DNA from: Cupriavidus sp. YR651
GTDB lineage: Bacteria; Pseudomonadota; Gammaproteobacteria; Burkholderiales; Burkholderiaceae
NCBI RefSeq assembly: GCF_900101625.1
Contig: NZ_FMYZ01000002.1
Span: 62,001-126,000, forward strand
Reading direction: 5' to 3'
Length of the DNA: 64,000 nucleotides
Shown here: positions 46,194-55,519 of the stretch, in pieces
Layout of the letters: each line of letters begins with the position of its first letter
Numbering within the stretch: position 1 is the stretch's first letter
Notes under the pieces: model-generated
Told to the model about the DNA's origin: nothing
What the model saw: only the letters and a program-made list of their open reading frames with translations
Database searches by the model: none
Made by a program: the position numbers and the translations under genes

Positions 46194-48146
46194 ATGCCGA
46201 AGGGAGTATATCTGCGCCGTGCAGGACGCGCCGCCTGGCTCGCGTTTGCCGGTGCACTGCTGGCCACGCCCGGGTATGCGCAGAAGCGGCCGCAGCCGCC
46301 GCAACAGCCGCCCGCGCTGACCATCCCGAGCAATCCGGACGACGCCTTCGCCGCACTGCGCGAGGCCGCCCGCAAGAATGATGTTGACCGCGCGGCGGCC
46401 ATCTCGGCCACGCTGGTCGACTATCCCATCCCGTCGTACGTCGAATACTTCCGCATCAAGCCGCAACTGTTCGACGCCAGCGGCCTGGCCCGGATCGACA
46501 CGCCCGACGACCAGGTGCGCGTGTTCCTGCAACGCTACCAGGGCGAGGCGATTGCGGACCGCATGCGCAACGACTGGCTGCTGGTGCTGGGCAAGAAGCG
46601 CGACTGGGCCAATTTCGACGTCGAGTATCCGCAGTTCGTGCTCAAGGACGACTCGCAGGTGGAGTGCTACGCGCTGTTGTCCCGCGCGCTGAAGGGGCAG
46701 AACGTGGCGGCCGAATCGCGTGCCGCGCTGTCCGATCCGCGCTACTACGGCGAGGGTTGCGTCGATCTGATCAGCTACCTCGCGCAGAGCCAGCAGATCC
46801 AGCGCAGCGACGTGGCCTTCCAGGCGCGCCAGGCGCTGGAGCAGAACTTCACCACGCTGGCCGGCAAGATCGCCGCCGCCGTGCCCGACGCGCGCGTGGA
46901 CGGTGACACGCTGGCCACCGTGGTCAAGATGGCCCGCAATGATCCGTCGCAGGCAGCTTCCTATCTCAGCGCGATGGGCGGCAGCCTGTCACGCGACGAG
47001 CAGGGTGCCGCGTGGGGCGTGGTCGGCCAGTTTGCCGCCAAGAAGCTGATGCCCGAGGCCGCCGGCTACTACCGCCGCCAGATGGACCTGGGCGGCAACC
47101 AGTGGCTGTCCGACGAAACCCAGGAATGGCGCGTGCGCGCCGCGCTGCGCCAGGGCGACTGGAAGCAGGTGCGCCAGGCCGTGGAACTGATGCGTGCCGA
47201 GCTGCGCGCCAAGGATCCGGCCTGGACCTACTGGTATGGCCGCGCCCTCAAGGCCGATGGCCGCGCCAACGATGCCCAGGCGCAGTTCCAGTCGATCGCG
47301 GGCCAGTTCAACTTCTATGGCCAGCTGGCCAGCGAGGAACTGGGCAATCGCATCACGCTGCCCGCACGCACCACGGTGACCGATGCCGAGGCGATGGCCA
47401 TGCGCACGCGCCCCGGCTTCGTCCGCGCGCTGAAGTTCTACGACATGAACCTGCGCTTCGAAGGTAACCGCGAGTGGAACTGGGAGTTGCGCGGCATGAG
47501 CGACCGCGAGCTGCTGGCGACCGCCGAGTACGCGCGCAAGGTCGAACTGCTCGATCGCACCGTCAATACATCGGACCGTACGAAGGCCGAACACGATTTC
47601 GCACAGCGCTTCCCGATGCCGTATCGCGACATCATGCAGCGGGCCACGGATGACGTCGGGCTCGACATGGCCTGGGCCTACGGCCTGATCCGCCAGGAAT
47701 CGCGCTTCATCATGAACGCGCGGTCGTCGGCCGGCGCGCATGGGCTGATGCAGGTCATGCCGGCCACCGCCAGGTACGTGGCGAAGAAGATCGGCATGAC
47801 GGACTTCTCGCCGACGATGATGAGCGATCCCAACATCAATATCCTGCTCGGCACCAACTACATGAGCATGGTGCTGACCGACCTCGACAGCTCCTGGACG
47901 CTGGCCTCGGCCGGCTACAACGCCGGCCCGGGACGTCCCAAGAACTGGCGCGGCAGCCTGTCCCGTCCGGTGGAAGGCGCGATCTTTGCAGAGACGATTC
48001 CGTTCACGGAAACGCGAACCTACGTGAAGAATGTGCTTTCCAACGCAACGTACTATGCTGCATTGATGAGTGGTCGGCCCCAGTCGCTGAAGGATCGCCT
48101 GGGTTCGGTCGCACCGTCCTCGGTCACGACGACCAGCCTGCCCTGA
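46194..48146 (+). CDS. slt: Soluble lytic murein transglycosylase
   Basis: Protein of 650 residues. Signal peptide (GRAAWLAFAGALLATPGYAQ), a long alpha-superhelical region (about 40-470), then the GEWL domain with catalytic Glu in IRQESRFIMNARSSAGAHG, LMQVMPATA and LASAGYNAGPGR. It cleaves peptidoglycan to anhydromuropeptides, the substrate of the AmpG-like permease at 12.6 kb. AAGGGAAACAAG precedes the ATG at 46194. Confidence 0.93.
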   Translation: MPKGVYLRRAGRAAWLAFAGALLATPGYAQKRPQPPQQPPALTIPSNPDDAFAALREAARKNDVDRAAAISATLVDYPIPSYVEYFRIKPQLFDASGLARIDTPDDQVRVFLQRYQGEAIADRMRNDWLLVLGKKRDWANFDVEYPQFVLKDDSQVECYALLSRALKGQNVAAESRAALSDPRYYGEGCVDLISYLAQSQQIQRSDVAFQARQALEQNFTTLAGKIAAAVPDARVDGDTLATVVKMARNDPSQAASYLSAMGGSLSRDEQGAAWGVVGQFAAKKLMPEAAGYYRRQMDLGGNQWLSDETQEWRVRAALRQGDWKQVRQAVELMRAELRAKDPAWTYWYGRALKADGRANDAQAQFQSIAGQFNFYGQLASEELGNRITLPARTTVTDAEAMAMRTRPGFVRALKFYDMNLRFEGNREWNWELRGMSDRELLATAEYARKVELLDRTVNTSDRTKAEHDFAQRFPMPYRDIMQRATDDVGLDMAWAYGLIRQESRFIMNARSSAGAHGLMQVMPATARYVAKKIGMTDFSPTMMSDPNINILLGTNYMSMVLTDLDSSWTLASAGYNAGPGRPKNWRGSLSRPVEGAIFAETIPFTETRTYVKNVLSNATYYAALMSGRPQSLKDRLGSVAPSSVTTTSLP

Positions 48147-48267
48147 GCACCGCTTCGGGGCACGCCCCGCGCCGGCCGGACCCTGATCCGGCCGGCGTGG
48201 CCGGCACCGTGGCCACGGACGCGTCATCGTCTGATGTCAGCGTAACGTGATCGTCACGGAGCCCACC

Positions 48268-49290
48268 ATGCAGACCAGCAATGTCCTTGTGATCGGGGGG
48301 GCCGGATTCATCGGCAGTCACCTCATCTCCCGCCTGGCCGGCGCGGCATCCGCCTCCGGCGCGCCGCTCAACCCGGCCACCAATCCCGACAGTCCCATCG
48401 CACCCGAGCGCATTCTCGTCGGCGCCCGCAACGTCGAGCACGCGCAGCACCTGCTGCTGCTGCCGCGCGTGGAGGTCTTCGAGCTGGGGCTGGCTGACGA
48501 TGCCGCGCTCGATGACGCCATCGGGTCGCTCGGCGTGGACGGCATCGTCGTCAACCTCGTCGGAGTGCTGCATGGCGAGCGTGGCGACCCCTACGGCCCG
48601 GCATTTGCCTCGGCCCATGTGTATCTGCCGCGCCAGATCGTCGAATCCTGCCTGCGAACCGGTGTTCGCAGGCTGATCCACATGAGCGCGCTGGGCGCCG
48701 ATGTGCAGGGGCCCTCGATGTACTTGCGCAGCAAGGGTGAAGGGGAGCGCATCATCCGCAACAGTGGCCTGGACTGGACGATCTTTCGCCCGTCGGTGGT
48801 GTTTGGCCCCGACGACCATTTCCTGAACCTGTTCGCCCAGATGCAACAGATGGCGCCTGTGGTGCCGCTGGCCTGCGCGCACGCGCGTTTCCAGCCCGTA
48901 TTCGTGATGGACGTGGTGCAGGCGTTCCTTAACGCGATGGTCAATCCGGCGACGATCGGCCACGGTTATGAACTCGGCGGACCGCAGGTCTATACGCTCG
49001 AGGAGCTGGTTCGCTTCGCCGGCCGGGCATCGGGCCATCCCCGTCCGGTCATTACGCTGCCGGATGCCCTGGCGCGCGTCCAGGCGGCCGTGCTGGAGCA
49101 CATGCCCGGCGGCCCGGTCATGTCGCGCGACAACCTCGATTCCATGCGCCTCGACAACGTGCTGGGCGCGCCGATGGCGCCGGAACTGGGGCTGCATCCT
49201 GCCAGCCTGGAGTCCGTGATGACCGACGTGCTGTCTGGCCGCAACCGGGAGCTGTCGATGCAGATCATGCGCGGCAGCGTCCACCGTTGA
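48268..49290 (+). CDS. NDUFA9-like NAD(P)-binding epimerase-family protein
   Basis: Protein of 340 residues with an atypical SDR fold: VLVIGGAGFIGSHLISRL at the N-terminus, NLVGVLHGE, HMSALGADVQGPSMYLRSKGEGE (active-site Tyr-x3-Lys replaced by this family's YLRSKGEGE) and TIFRPSVVFGPDDHFLN. Related to the complex I subunit NDUFA9 group. ATG at 48268 with GGAG upstream. Role unknown. Confidence 0.85.
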   Translation: MQTSNVLVIGGAGFIGSHLISRLAGAASASGAPLNPATNPDSPIAPERILVGARNVEHAQHLLLLPRVEVFELGLADDAALDDAIGSLGVDGIVVNLVGVLHGERGDPYGPAFASAHVYLPRQIVESCLRTGVRRLIHMSALGADVQGPSMYLRSKGEGERIIRNSGLDWTIFRPSVVFGPDDHFLNLFAQMQQMAPVVPLACAHARFQPVFVMDVVQAFLNAMVNPATIGHGYELGGPQVYTLEELVRFAGRASGHPRPVITLPDALARVQAAVLEHMPGGPVMSRDNLDSMRLDNVLGAPMAPELGLHPASLESVMTDVLSGRNRELSMQIMRGSVHR

Positions 49291-49437
49291 GTCGGGAAGT
49301 GACGCCGATGTGACTTTTGCTCACACCCTTGCGAGCGCAATTCGCTTTGAGGCGGCCTGCGGGGCTGGATAGAATGACCGGTTCAGGTGCGCAACGGTGC
49401 GCCCGCCTCTTTCGATCTCCGCCCCCAAGGATCCGCG

Positions 49438-50127
49438 ATGAAGCTCGTCATCGGCAACAAGAACTATTCCTCCTGGTCGCTGCGCCCCTGGCTGCTGTTG
49501 CGCCATGCCGGCATTGCGTTCGAGGAAATCCCGGTACGCCTGTCCACGAAGGAATTCTCCTCGGATGTCGCGCGCTTTTCGCCCGCCGGCAAGGTGCCGG
49601 TGCTGGTCGACGACGGCGTGACGGTCTGGGATTCGCTGTCGATCTCCGAATACGTGGCGGAGCGCTTTCCTGAGAAGTCGCTCTGGCCGGCCGACCCGGC
49701 CACCCGCGCGCTGGCGCGTTCGGTCTGCGCGGAAATGCATTCGGGCTTTGGCGACCTGCGCAGCCAGATGCCGATGAACGTGACGGCCGTGCTGCCGGGC
49801 TGCGGCTGGAACGTGGCCGTGCAGCGCGACGTGGACCGCATCGCCGCCATCTGGGAAGACCTGCGCGCGCGTTACGGTGCCGAGGGCCCGTTCCTGTTCG
49901 GCAAGTTCTCGGTGGCCGACGCGTTCTTCGCGCCGGTGGTCAGCCGCTTTGCCACCTATGGCGTGCACCTGCCCGACGCGGCCAAGGCCTACGCGGATTT
50001 CATGCTGGCGCTGCCGGCCATGCAAGAATGGATCTCCGCCGCCGGCGAGGAGCGCGACTTCCTGGCCGATGACGAACCGTATCGGACGGAACCGGATCGC
50101 CCGGACGCCATCATCATTCATCACTGA
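49438..50127 (+). CDS. Glutathione S-transferase family protein
   Basis: Protein of 229 residues: thioredoxin-like N-domain beginning KLVIGNKNYSSWSLRPWLLLRHAGI, where Ser residues are the likely active site, then KVPVLVDDGVTVWDSLSISEYVAERFP (glutathione binding) and a helical C-domain. AAGGA precedes the ATG at 49438. Substrate unknown. Confidence 0.9.
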   Translation: MKLVIGNKNYSSWSLRPWLLLRHAGIAFEEIPVRLSTKEFSSDVARFSPAGKVPVLVDDGVTVWDSLSISEYVAERFPEKSLWPADPATRALARSVCAEMHSGFGDLRSQMPMNVTAVLPGCGWNVAVQRDVDRIAAIWEDLRARYGAEGPFLFGKFSVADAFFAPVVSRFATYGVHLPDAAKAYADFMLALPAMQEWISAAGEERDFLADDEPYRTEPDRPDAIIIHH

Positions 50128-50156
50128 CGAGAAGCGCGAACGCGCAAGGGAAATTC

Positions 50157-51389
50157 ATGCAGGTGTACGCCGTCGGCGGAGCCATCCGCGACCAGCTGCT
50201 GGGCAAGCCAAGCCAGGACCGCGACTACGTGGTCGTGGGCGCGACGCCGGCCGCGATGGAGGCCGCCGGCTACAAGCCGGTGGGCAAGGATTTTCCGGTG
50301 TTCCTGCATCCCGAAACGAGGGCGGAGTACGCGCTGGCGCGCACGGAACGCAAGACCGCCGTCGGCTACAAGGGGTTCGCGTTCTATTGCGAGCCCGATG
50401 TGACGCTGGAAGACGACCTCGTGCGCCGCGACCTGACCATCAACGCGATGGCGCAGGCCGTCGATGCCGATGGCAATCTCGTCGGTCCGGTGATCGACCC
50501 CTATGGCGGCCAGCGGGATCTCGCGGCACGCCTGTTCCGCCATGTGTCGGACGCATTTGCCGAGGACCCCGTGCGCATCCTGCGCGCGGCGCGCTTTGCC
50601 GCGCGCTTCCATGATTTCGCCGTGGCACCCGAGACCGTCGCGCTGATGCGCAGGATGGTCGATGCGGGCGAGGTCGATGCGCTGGTGCCCGAGCGCGTGT
50701 GGCAGGAAATCGCACGCGGCCTGATGGAGGCCAAGCCCTCGCGCATGTTTGAGGTGTTGCGCGAGTGCGGGGCGCTGGCGCGGCTGCTGCCGGAACTCGA
50801 CAGGCTCTGGGGCGTGCCGCAGCGGGCCGACTATCACCCGGAGGTCGACACGGGCGTGCACGTCATGATGGTGATCGACTACGCGGCGAGCGTGGGCGCG
50901 GCGTTGCCCGTGCGGTTTGCCGCGCTCGTGCACGACCTGGGCAAGGGCACCACGCCCGAGGACGTGCTGCCGCGTCATATCGGGCATGAGCAGCGCAGTG
51001 TCGATCTGCTAGAGGCGGTTTGCCAGCGCCTGCGCGTGCCGAACGATTGCCGCGAACTGGCCGTGCTGGTGGCATGCGAGCACGGCAACATCCACCGTTC
51101 CACCGAATTCGGCGCCGCCGCGCTGACGCGCCTGATCGAACGCAGCGACGCCTTGCGCAAGCCGGCCCGTTTTGCCGAGGCCTTGCAGGCCTGCGAGGCC
51201 GATGCGCGTGGCCGGCTGGGTTTCGAGGATCGGGAATATCCGCAGACGGCACGCTTGCTGACGGCGCTCGAAGCCGCCGCATCCATTGACGCTGGCGCCA
51301 TCGCACGGGCCTGCGGCGATGTCGCCCAGATCAGGGACCGCGTTCACGCGGCGCGCGTGGCGGCCGTCGCGGAGCGGCTCGGACTGTAG
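50157..51389 (+). CDS. cca: CCA-adding enzyme with HD phosphohydrolase domain
   Basis: Protein of 410 residues. N-terminal nucleotidyltransferase with GGAIRDQLLG and catalytic DRDYVVVG, then RRDLTINAMA and RHVSDAFAEDPVRILRAARFAARF (class II CCA head and neck). The C-terminal part has an HD domain (FAALVHDLGKGTTPEDVLPRH, split in two blocks), as in the multifunctional E. coli type with phosphatase activity. It adds and repairs the tRNA CCA end. Confidence 0.95.
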   Translation: MQVYAVGGAIRDQLLGKPSQDRDYVVVGATPAAMEAAGYKPVGKDFPVFLHPETRAEYALARTERKTAVGYKGFAFYCEPDVTLEDDLVRRDLTINAMAQAVDADGNLVGPVIDPYGGQRDLAARLFRHVSDAFAEDPVRILRAARFAARFHDFAVAPETVALMRRMVDAGEVDALVPERVWQEIARGLMEAKPSRMFEVLRECGALARLLPELDRLWGVPQRADYHPEVDTGVHVMMVIDYAASVGAALPVRFAALVHDLGKGTTPEDVLPRHIGHEQRSVDLLEAVCQRLRVPNDCRELAVLVACEHGNIHRSTEFGAAALTRLIERSDALRKPARFAEALQACEADARGRLGFEDREYPQTARLLTALEAAASIDAGAIARACGDVAQIRDRVHAARVAAVAERLGL

Positions 51390-51416
51390 GCACTCCGGCG
51401 CAACGCCGGGCCGTGT

Positions 51417-51854
51417 CTACCGATAGACCAGCACCGGAATCGTTGTATGCGTCAGCACCTTTTGCGTTTCGCTGCCGATCAGCATCGCCTGCACGCCTCG
51501 CCGTCCGTGTGAAGCCATGACGATCAGGTCGCAGCGCCTGGCGCCGGCCTCGTCGACGATGGCCTGGAAGATGTGGTCCCGCGTGATGCAGGCGGTGTCG
51601 CATGCCACGCCCGCGGCGGCGGCTTCCTGCGCAATGGTCGCCAGATAGGCTTCGGCCTGCCGATAGGCCTCATGCATGTAGCGGTCCCTGCTTTCCGCCA
51701 GGATGGCGGTCTGCAGGCGCATCGTATCGAAATGTGGCACGACCTGGATTGCCGTGATGCGGGCGTGGATGGATCGCGCCAGTGCGATGGTCTTGCGGTA
51801 GGCCGCGTCGGACAAGTCTGAGCCGTCGACCGCTACCAGCAGATGCTTGAACAT
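51417..51854 (-). CDS. Universal stress protein (UspA family)
   Basis: Protein of 145 residues: start MFKHLLVAVDGSDLSDAAYRKTI and C-terminal DLIVMASHGRRGVQAMLIGSETQKVLTHTTIPVLVYR, with the ATP-binding G-x2-G-x9-G(S) pattern. AAGGAG lies 6 nt before the ATG. Monocistronic; convergent with cca. Confidence 0.92.
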   Translation of the reverse strand: MFKHLLVAVDGSDLSDAAYRKTIALARSIHARITAIQVVPHFDTMRLQTAILAESRDRYMHEAYRQAEAYLATIAQEAAAAGVACDTACITRDHIFQAIVDEAGARRCDLIVMASHGRRGVQAMLIGSETQKVLTHTTIPVLVYR

Positions 51855-52060
51855 GTCAGTCTCCTTGCCAACCGGCGCCGGATGCCTTGCATGGATCCTC
51901 ACCATTCCCAGCTTAGGACTCATTTTGGAAAGGGACAGGGAAGGGGGCGGCATGTATTCATTCCCGCACTTGCCGATGCGTGCCGTATTTCCTATTCCTC
52001 AAATGAGACCTACCCTTAAGACGACCGGGAGCCAACCGCTTTCTCGACGGGAGAAATGCC

Positions 52061-53512
52061 ATGGCCAATTCAACGCATCCAGGTTCCGGCCGGGTCGGCG
52101 CCATCCGTAAGGCGGCGCGGGTCGCAACCCCTGACGCAATCCCTAGCGTAACCCCTAGCGCAACCCCCAACGCAACCGCTGGCGCGGACACTGACACCAA
52201 CCGCCGCAGATTCATACAGGCCGCGGGCGGCGTTGGCCTTGCCGCTGGTCTCGGCGCCTTCCTTCCTCGCGCCCACGCAGCCAGGCGCACGCTGAAGATC
52301 CTGCAGTGGAACCACTTTGTGCCGGGTTACGACAAGTGGTTCGACGACGTCTATGTGAAGCAGTGGGGGCAGAAGAACGATACCGAGGTGGTGGTGGACC
52401 ACGTCGGCATTCCCGCGCTGGCCACGCGCGCGGCGGCCGAGGTCTCCGCGCAGAAGGGGCATGACCTGTTCATGTTCCTGTCGCCTCCGCCGGTCTACGA
52501 GGATCAGGTCATCGACCATCGCGAGATCTATGAGGAATGCCAGCGCAAGCACGGCAAGCCGGTCGAGCTGGCGATCAAGAGCACGTACAACCCGAAGACG
52601 AAGAAGTACTTCGCGTTCTCCGACAGCTTCGTCCCCGATCCGATCAACTATCGCAAGGACCTCTGGGACGAGGCCGGCATGAAGCCGCCCGATACCTGGC
52701 TCGATGTCCTCGCCGCGGGCCGCAAGATCAAGGCCGGGCGTGGCATTCCAATCGGCGTCGGCCTGTCGGCGGAACTCGATACCGCGATGGCGGTGCGCGC
52801 CATCCTGTACGCCTTTGGCGGCTCGGTCCAGGATGACCGGCACACCGTGGTGCTGAACTCAAGGCAGACGGTGGAAGCCGTGAAGTTCGTCAGGGCGCTG
52901 TACCAGGAGACCATGACGCCGGAAGTGCTGGCATGGGACCCGTCGTCCAACAATCGCGCGATGCTGGCGGGCAAGATCTCGCTCTGCCTGAACGCCATCT
53001 CCATCACCCGCGAGGCCGAAAACAAGAACCTGCCGATCGCGCGCGACATCTGGCTCACGCAGGCCTTGCAGGGCCCGGTGCGACGCATCGCGCTGGAGCA
53101 CGTGATGGACTGCTACGTGATCTGGAAGTTCGCCGAGAACATCGGCGGCGCGAAGCAGTTCCTGGTCGACTATATCGACAACTTCCGGCAAGGCTTCCTG
53201 GGCAGCGAGTTCTACAATTTTCCCTGCTTCCTCAGCACCGTTCCCGATCTGCAGAAGCTCATTGCCGACGACCCCAAGGCCACGCCGCATGACAAGTACA
53301 AGGTGCTCGGCGCACTGATGAACCAGGCGACCAACGTCGGCTATCCCGGCTATGCCAATGCCGCCGTCGACGAGATCTTCAATACCTGGGTGCTCAACAC
53401 CATGTTCGCCAAGGCGGCCACGGGCGACGAGACGCCGGAAAACGCGGTCAGGATCGCCGACGCGACGTGCAAGCGCATCTTCGCCAAGTGGCGCGACAAG
53501 GGCATGGTGTAG
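52061..53512 (+). CDS. ABC transporter substrate-binding protein with Tat signal
   Basis: Protein of 483 residues of the family 1 (sugar-type) binding proteins. Residues 1-46 include a Pro/Thr/Ala repeat segment; then a twin-arginine signal NRRRFIQAAGG (48-57) and cleavage near AHA-A73. Tat export is unusual but known for this family. The mature part has LKILQWNHFVPGYDKWFD and later PEVLAWDPSSNN and ISLCLNAIS. AGAAATGCC surrounds the ATG, with a GGGAGA ribosome site. First gene of the importer operon; the ligand (sugar or polyol) is unknown. Confidence 0.88.
   Translation: MANSTHPGSGRVGAIRKAARVATPDAIPSVTPSATPNATAGADTDTNRRRFIQAAGGVGLAAGLGAFLPRAHAARRTLKILQWNHFVPGYDKWFDDVYVKQWGQKNDTEVVVDHVGIPALATRAAAEVSAQKGHDLFMFLSPPPVYEDQVIDHREIYEECQRKHGKPVELAIKSTYNPKTKKYFAFSDSFVPDPINYRKDLWDEAGMKPPDTWLDVLAAGRKIKAGRGIPIGVGLSAELDTAMAVRAILYAFGGSVQDDRHTVVLNSRQTVEAVKFVRALYQETMTPEVLAWDPSSNNRAMLAGKISLCLNAISITREAENKNLPIARDIWLTQALQGPVRRIALEHVMDCYVIWKFAENIGGAKQFLVDYIDNFRQGFLGSEFYNFPCFLSTVPDLQKLIADDPKATPHDKYKVLGALMNQATNVGYPGYANAAVDEIFNTWVLNTMFAKAATGDETPENAVRIADATCKRIFAKWRDKGMV
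52131..52190 (+). repeat. 12-bp tandem repeat inside the binding-protein gene
   Basis: About five units of 12 bp, best matches CTAGCGTAACCC and CTAGCGCAACCC, decaying at both ends. They encode four-residue units such as SVTP, SATP, NATA before the Tat signal. Units are in frame, so copy-number change would lengthen or shorten the leader only. Confidence 0.65.
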
Positions 53513-53545
53513 CGGGCGTGGCGTAGCGCGGATGGAACGTGGCCC

Positions 53546-54574
53546 ATGGCCTCCATAGAGGTTCGCTCGCTCACCAAGCATTTCGATGGCACCAACGCGG
53601 TGGACAACGTCGACCTGGGTGCCCGGGATGCGGAATTCCTGGTCCTGCTGGGGCCCTCCGGCTCCGGCAAGACCACCTTGCTGCGCCTGATTGCCGGGCT
53701 CGAGACGCCCACCCGGGGCGATATCCTGGTCGACGGGCGCGTTGTCACGGCGCTGCCCCCGAGGCTGCGCAACATGGCAATGGTGTTCCAGAGCTACGCC
53801 TTGTACCCGCATCTGAATGTCTTCGAGAACATCGCGTTTCCGCTGCGGGCCAGGGGTATCGCGCGCGGGCAGGTCAATGGCAAGGTGGACTGGGCTGCGC
53901 AGCTGTTCGGCATCGCGCATCTGCTGAAGCGCAAGCCGCGTCAGCTGTCCGGCGGGGAGCGGCAGCGGGTGGCACTGGCGCGCGCGGTGGTGCGCGAGCC
54001 GATCGCGTTCCTGCTCGATGAGCCGCTGTCCAATCTCGATGCGAAACTCAGGACTTCCGCACGCGACGAGCTGCAGCGGTTCCAGCGCCGGCTCGCCACC
54101 ACCACCATCTACGTCACCCACGACCAGATCGAAGCGCTGGGCCTGGGCGACCGCATTGCCATCCTCGATCATGGCAAGATTCACCAGCTCGGCACGCCGC
54201 AGCAGGTCTATGAGCAGCCTGCCGACCTCTTCGTCGCTACCTTCATCGGCTCGCCGCCGATGAATCTGCTCGAGGCCGATGGCGTGGTGACAGGTTTCCG
54301 GCCCGAGCACTTCCTGCCTCGCGGGGCCTATGCCGCGGACGACGCGGTGCGGCCCTTTGTCCTGCGTGTCACGCGCATCGAGAACCTGGGCTCCGACCGC
54401 CTCGTGTACGGAGCGCTGGAGGCGCCGCTGCCGCAGGTCAGCGTGGTGTCGCGCATTCCCTGCACGGTGACGATCCCGATCGCGGCCGGCGATGCCTGCC
54501 CGTTCGCGGTGCGCGAGCGTGACCTGCATCGCTTCGACCTGAAATCCGGCGCGAATCTCGGGGCCGTATCGTGA
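53546..54574 (+). CDS. ABC transporter ATP-binding protein (UgpC/MalK type)
   Basis: Protein of 342 residues: Walker A GPSGSGKTT (36-44), Q-loop FQSYALYP, signature LSGGERQRVALARA, Walker B FLLDEPLSNLD and H-loop VTHD, then a C-terminal regulatory TOBE-like domain (about 240-342) as in carbohydrate importers. Follows the binding protein by 33 nt; its stop overlaps the first permease. Confidence 0.93.
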   Translation: MASIEVRSLTKHFDGTNAVDNVDLGARDAEFLVLLGPSGSGKTTLLRLIAGLETPTRGDILVDGRVVTALPPRLRNMAMVFQSYALYPHLNVFENIAFPLRARGIARGQVNGKVDWAAQLFGIAHLLKRKPRQLSGGERQRVALARAVVREPIAFLLDEPLSNLDAKLRTSARDELQRFQRRLATTTIYVTHDQIEALGLGDRIAILDHGKIHQLGTPQQVYEQPADLFVATFIGSPPMNLLEADGVVTGFRPEHFLPRGAYAADDAVRPFVLRVTRIENLGSDRLVYGALEAPLPQVSVVSRIPCTVTIPIAAGDACPFAVRERDLHRFDLKSGANLGAVS

Positions 54575-55518
54575 AGCGCACATCCATTCTCACGGGGCAG
54601 CCGGCGCAGCAACTGGGAGAACAGCCGGCGCGCCGGCTGGCCGACGACGATCGCTGGCTGGGCCGCGCCATGCTGGCACCGGCGGTGATCTACATCGCGT
54701 TGCTGGTTGGCTTTCCGTTTGCGCTGTCGATCTACTACAGCCTCTCGGACGCCACGGTGGGCAGTCAGGTGCTGCACTTCGTCGGCCTCCGAAACTTCAT
54801 CCGCGTGCTGGAGAACCCTACCTTCTGGCGCTCGCTGGGCAACGCGCTGGTCTTCACGCTGGTGTCGCAGGCCCTGGTGGTGGTGCTGGCAAAGATCCTG
54901 GCGATGGCCCTGTATCGGGACTTCCGAGGCAAATGGCTGGTGCGCTTGCTGATCCTGCTGCCGTGGGTGGCGCCGATCTCGCTCGGCACCATCGGCTGGC
55001 TGTGGATCTTCGACCCGGTCTACAGCGTCATCAACTGGATCCTGCGTGCGGCCGGCGTGCTGGGCCCGCACGTCTGGCCCGTGTGGCTCGGCCAGCCGAG
55101 CCTGGCGATGGCGTCGGTGATCCTGGTGGATGTCTGGCGCCTGCTGCCGCTGGCCACGGTGATCATCCTCGCCGGCCTCAGCGGCATTCCCCAGGACATC
55201 CATGATGCGGCCGCGATGGACGGCGCCGGCTTCTGGCGGCACCTGTTCCGCATCAACATCCCGCTGGTGATGCCGATCATGCTGGTGGCGCTGCTGTTCG
55301 GCATCGTGTTCACGTTCACCGACATGATCATCATCTATGTGCTGACCCGCGGCGGCCCCTATGACACCACCCAGGTGGTGGCCAGCCTGGCGTTCTTCAC
55401 CGGCATCCAGGGCGGCGACCTCGCGGAAGGCGCCGCCATCTCGCTGTTCCTGTTTCCGGTGCTGGTTGCGGTCGTGATCGTGCTGCTGACCATCGCCCGC
55501 CGTACGGAGGTGACCTGA
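54571..55518 (+). CDS. ABC transporter permease (MalF-like)
   Basis: Protein of 315 residues with about six helices and the EAA-loop region DIHDAAAMDGAGFWRHLFRINIPLVMP, matching MalF/UgpA-type permeases. GTG start overlaps the ATPase stop. Pairs with the next gene. Confidence 0.92.
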   Translation: MKRTSILTGQPAQQLGEQPARRLADDDRWLGRAMLAPAVIYIALLVGFPFALSIYYSLSDATVGSQVLHFVGLRNFIRVLENPTFWRSLGNALVFTLVSQALVVVLAKILAMALYRDFRGKWLVRLLILLPWVAPISLGTIGWLWIFDPVYSVINWILRAAGVLGPHVWPVWLGQPSLAMASVILVDVWRLLPLATVIILAGLSGIPQDIHDAAAMDGAGFWRHLFRINIPLVMPIMLVALLFGIVFTFTDMIIIYVLTRGGPYDTTQVVASLAFFTGIQGGDLAEGAAISLFLFPVLVAVVIVLLTIARRTEVT

Positions 55519-55519
55519 A

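Noticed and set aside
52859..54583. Open frame of 574 codons on the minus strand
   Set aside because: Antisense to the ABC transporter genes and without motifs.
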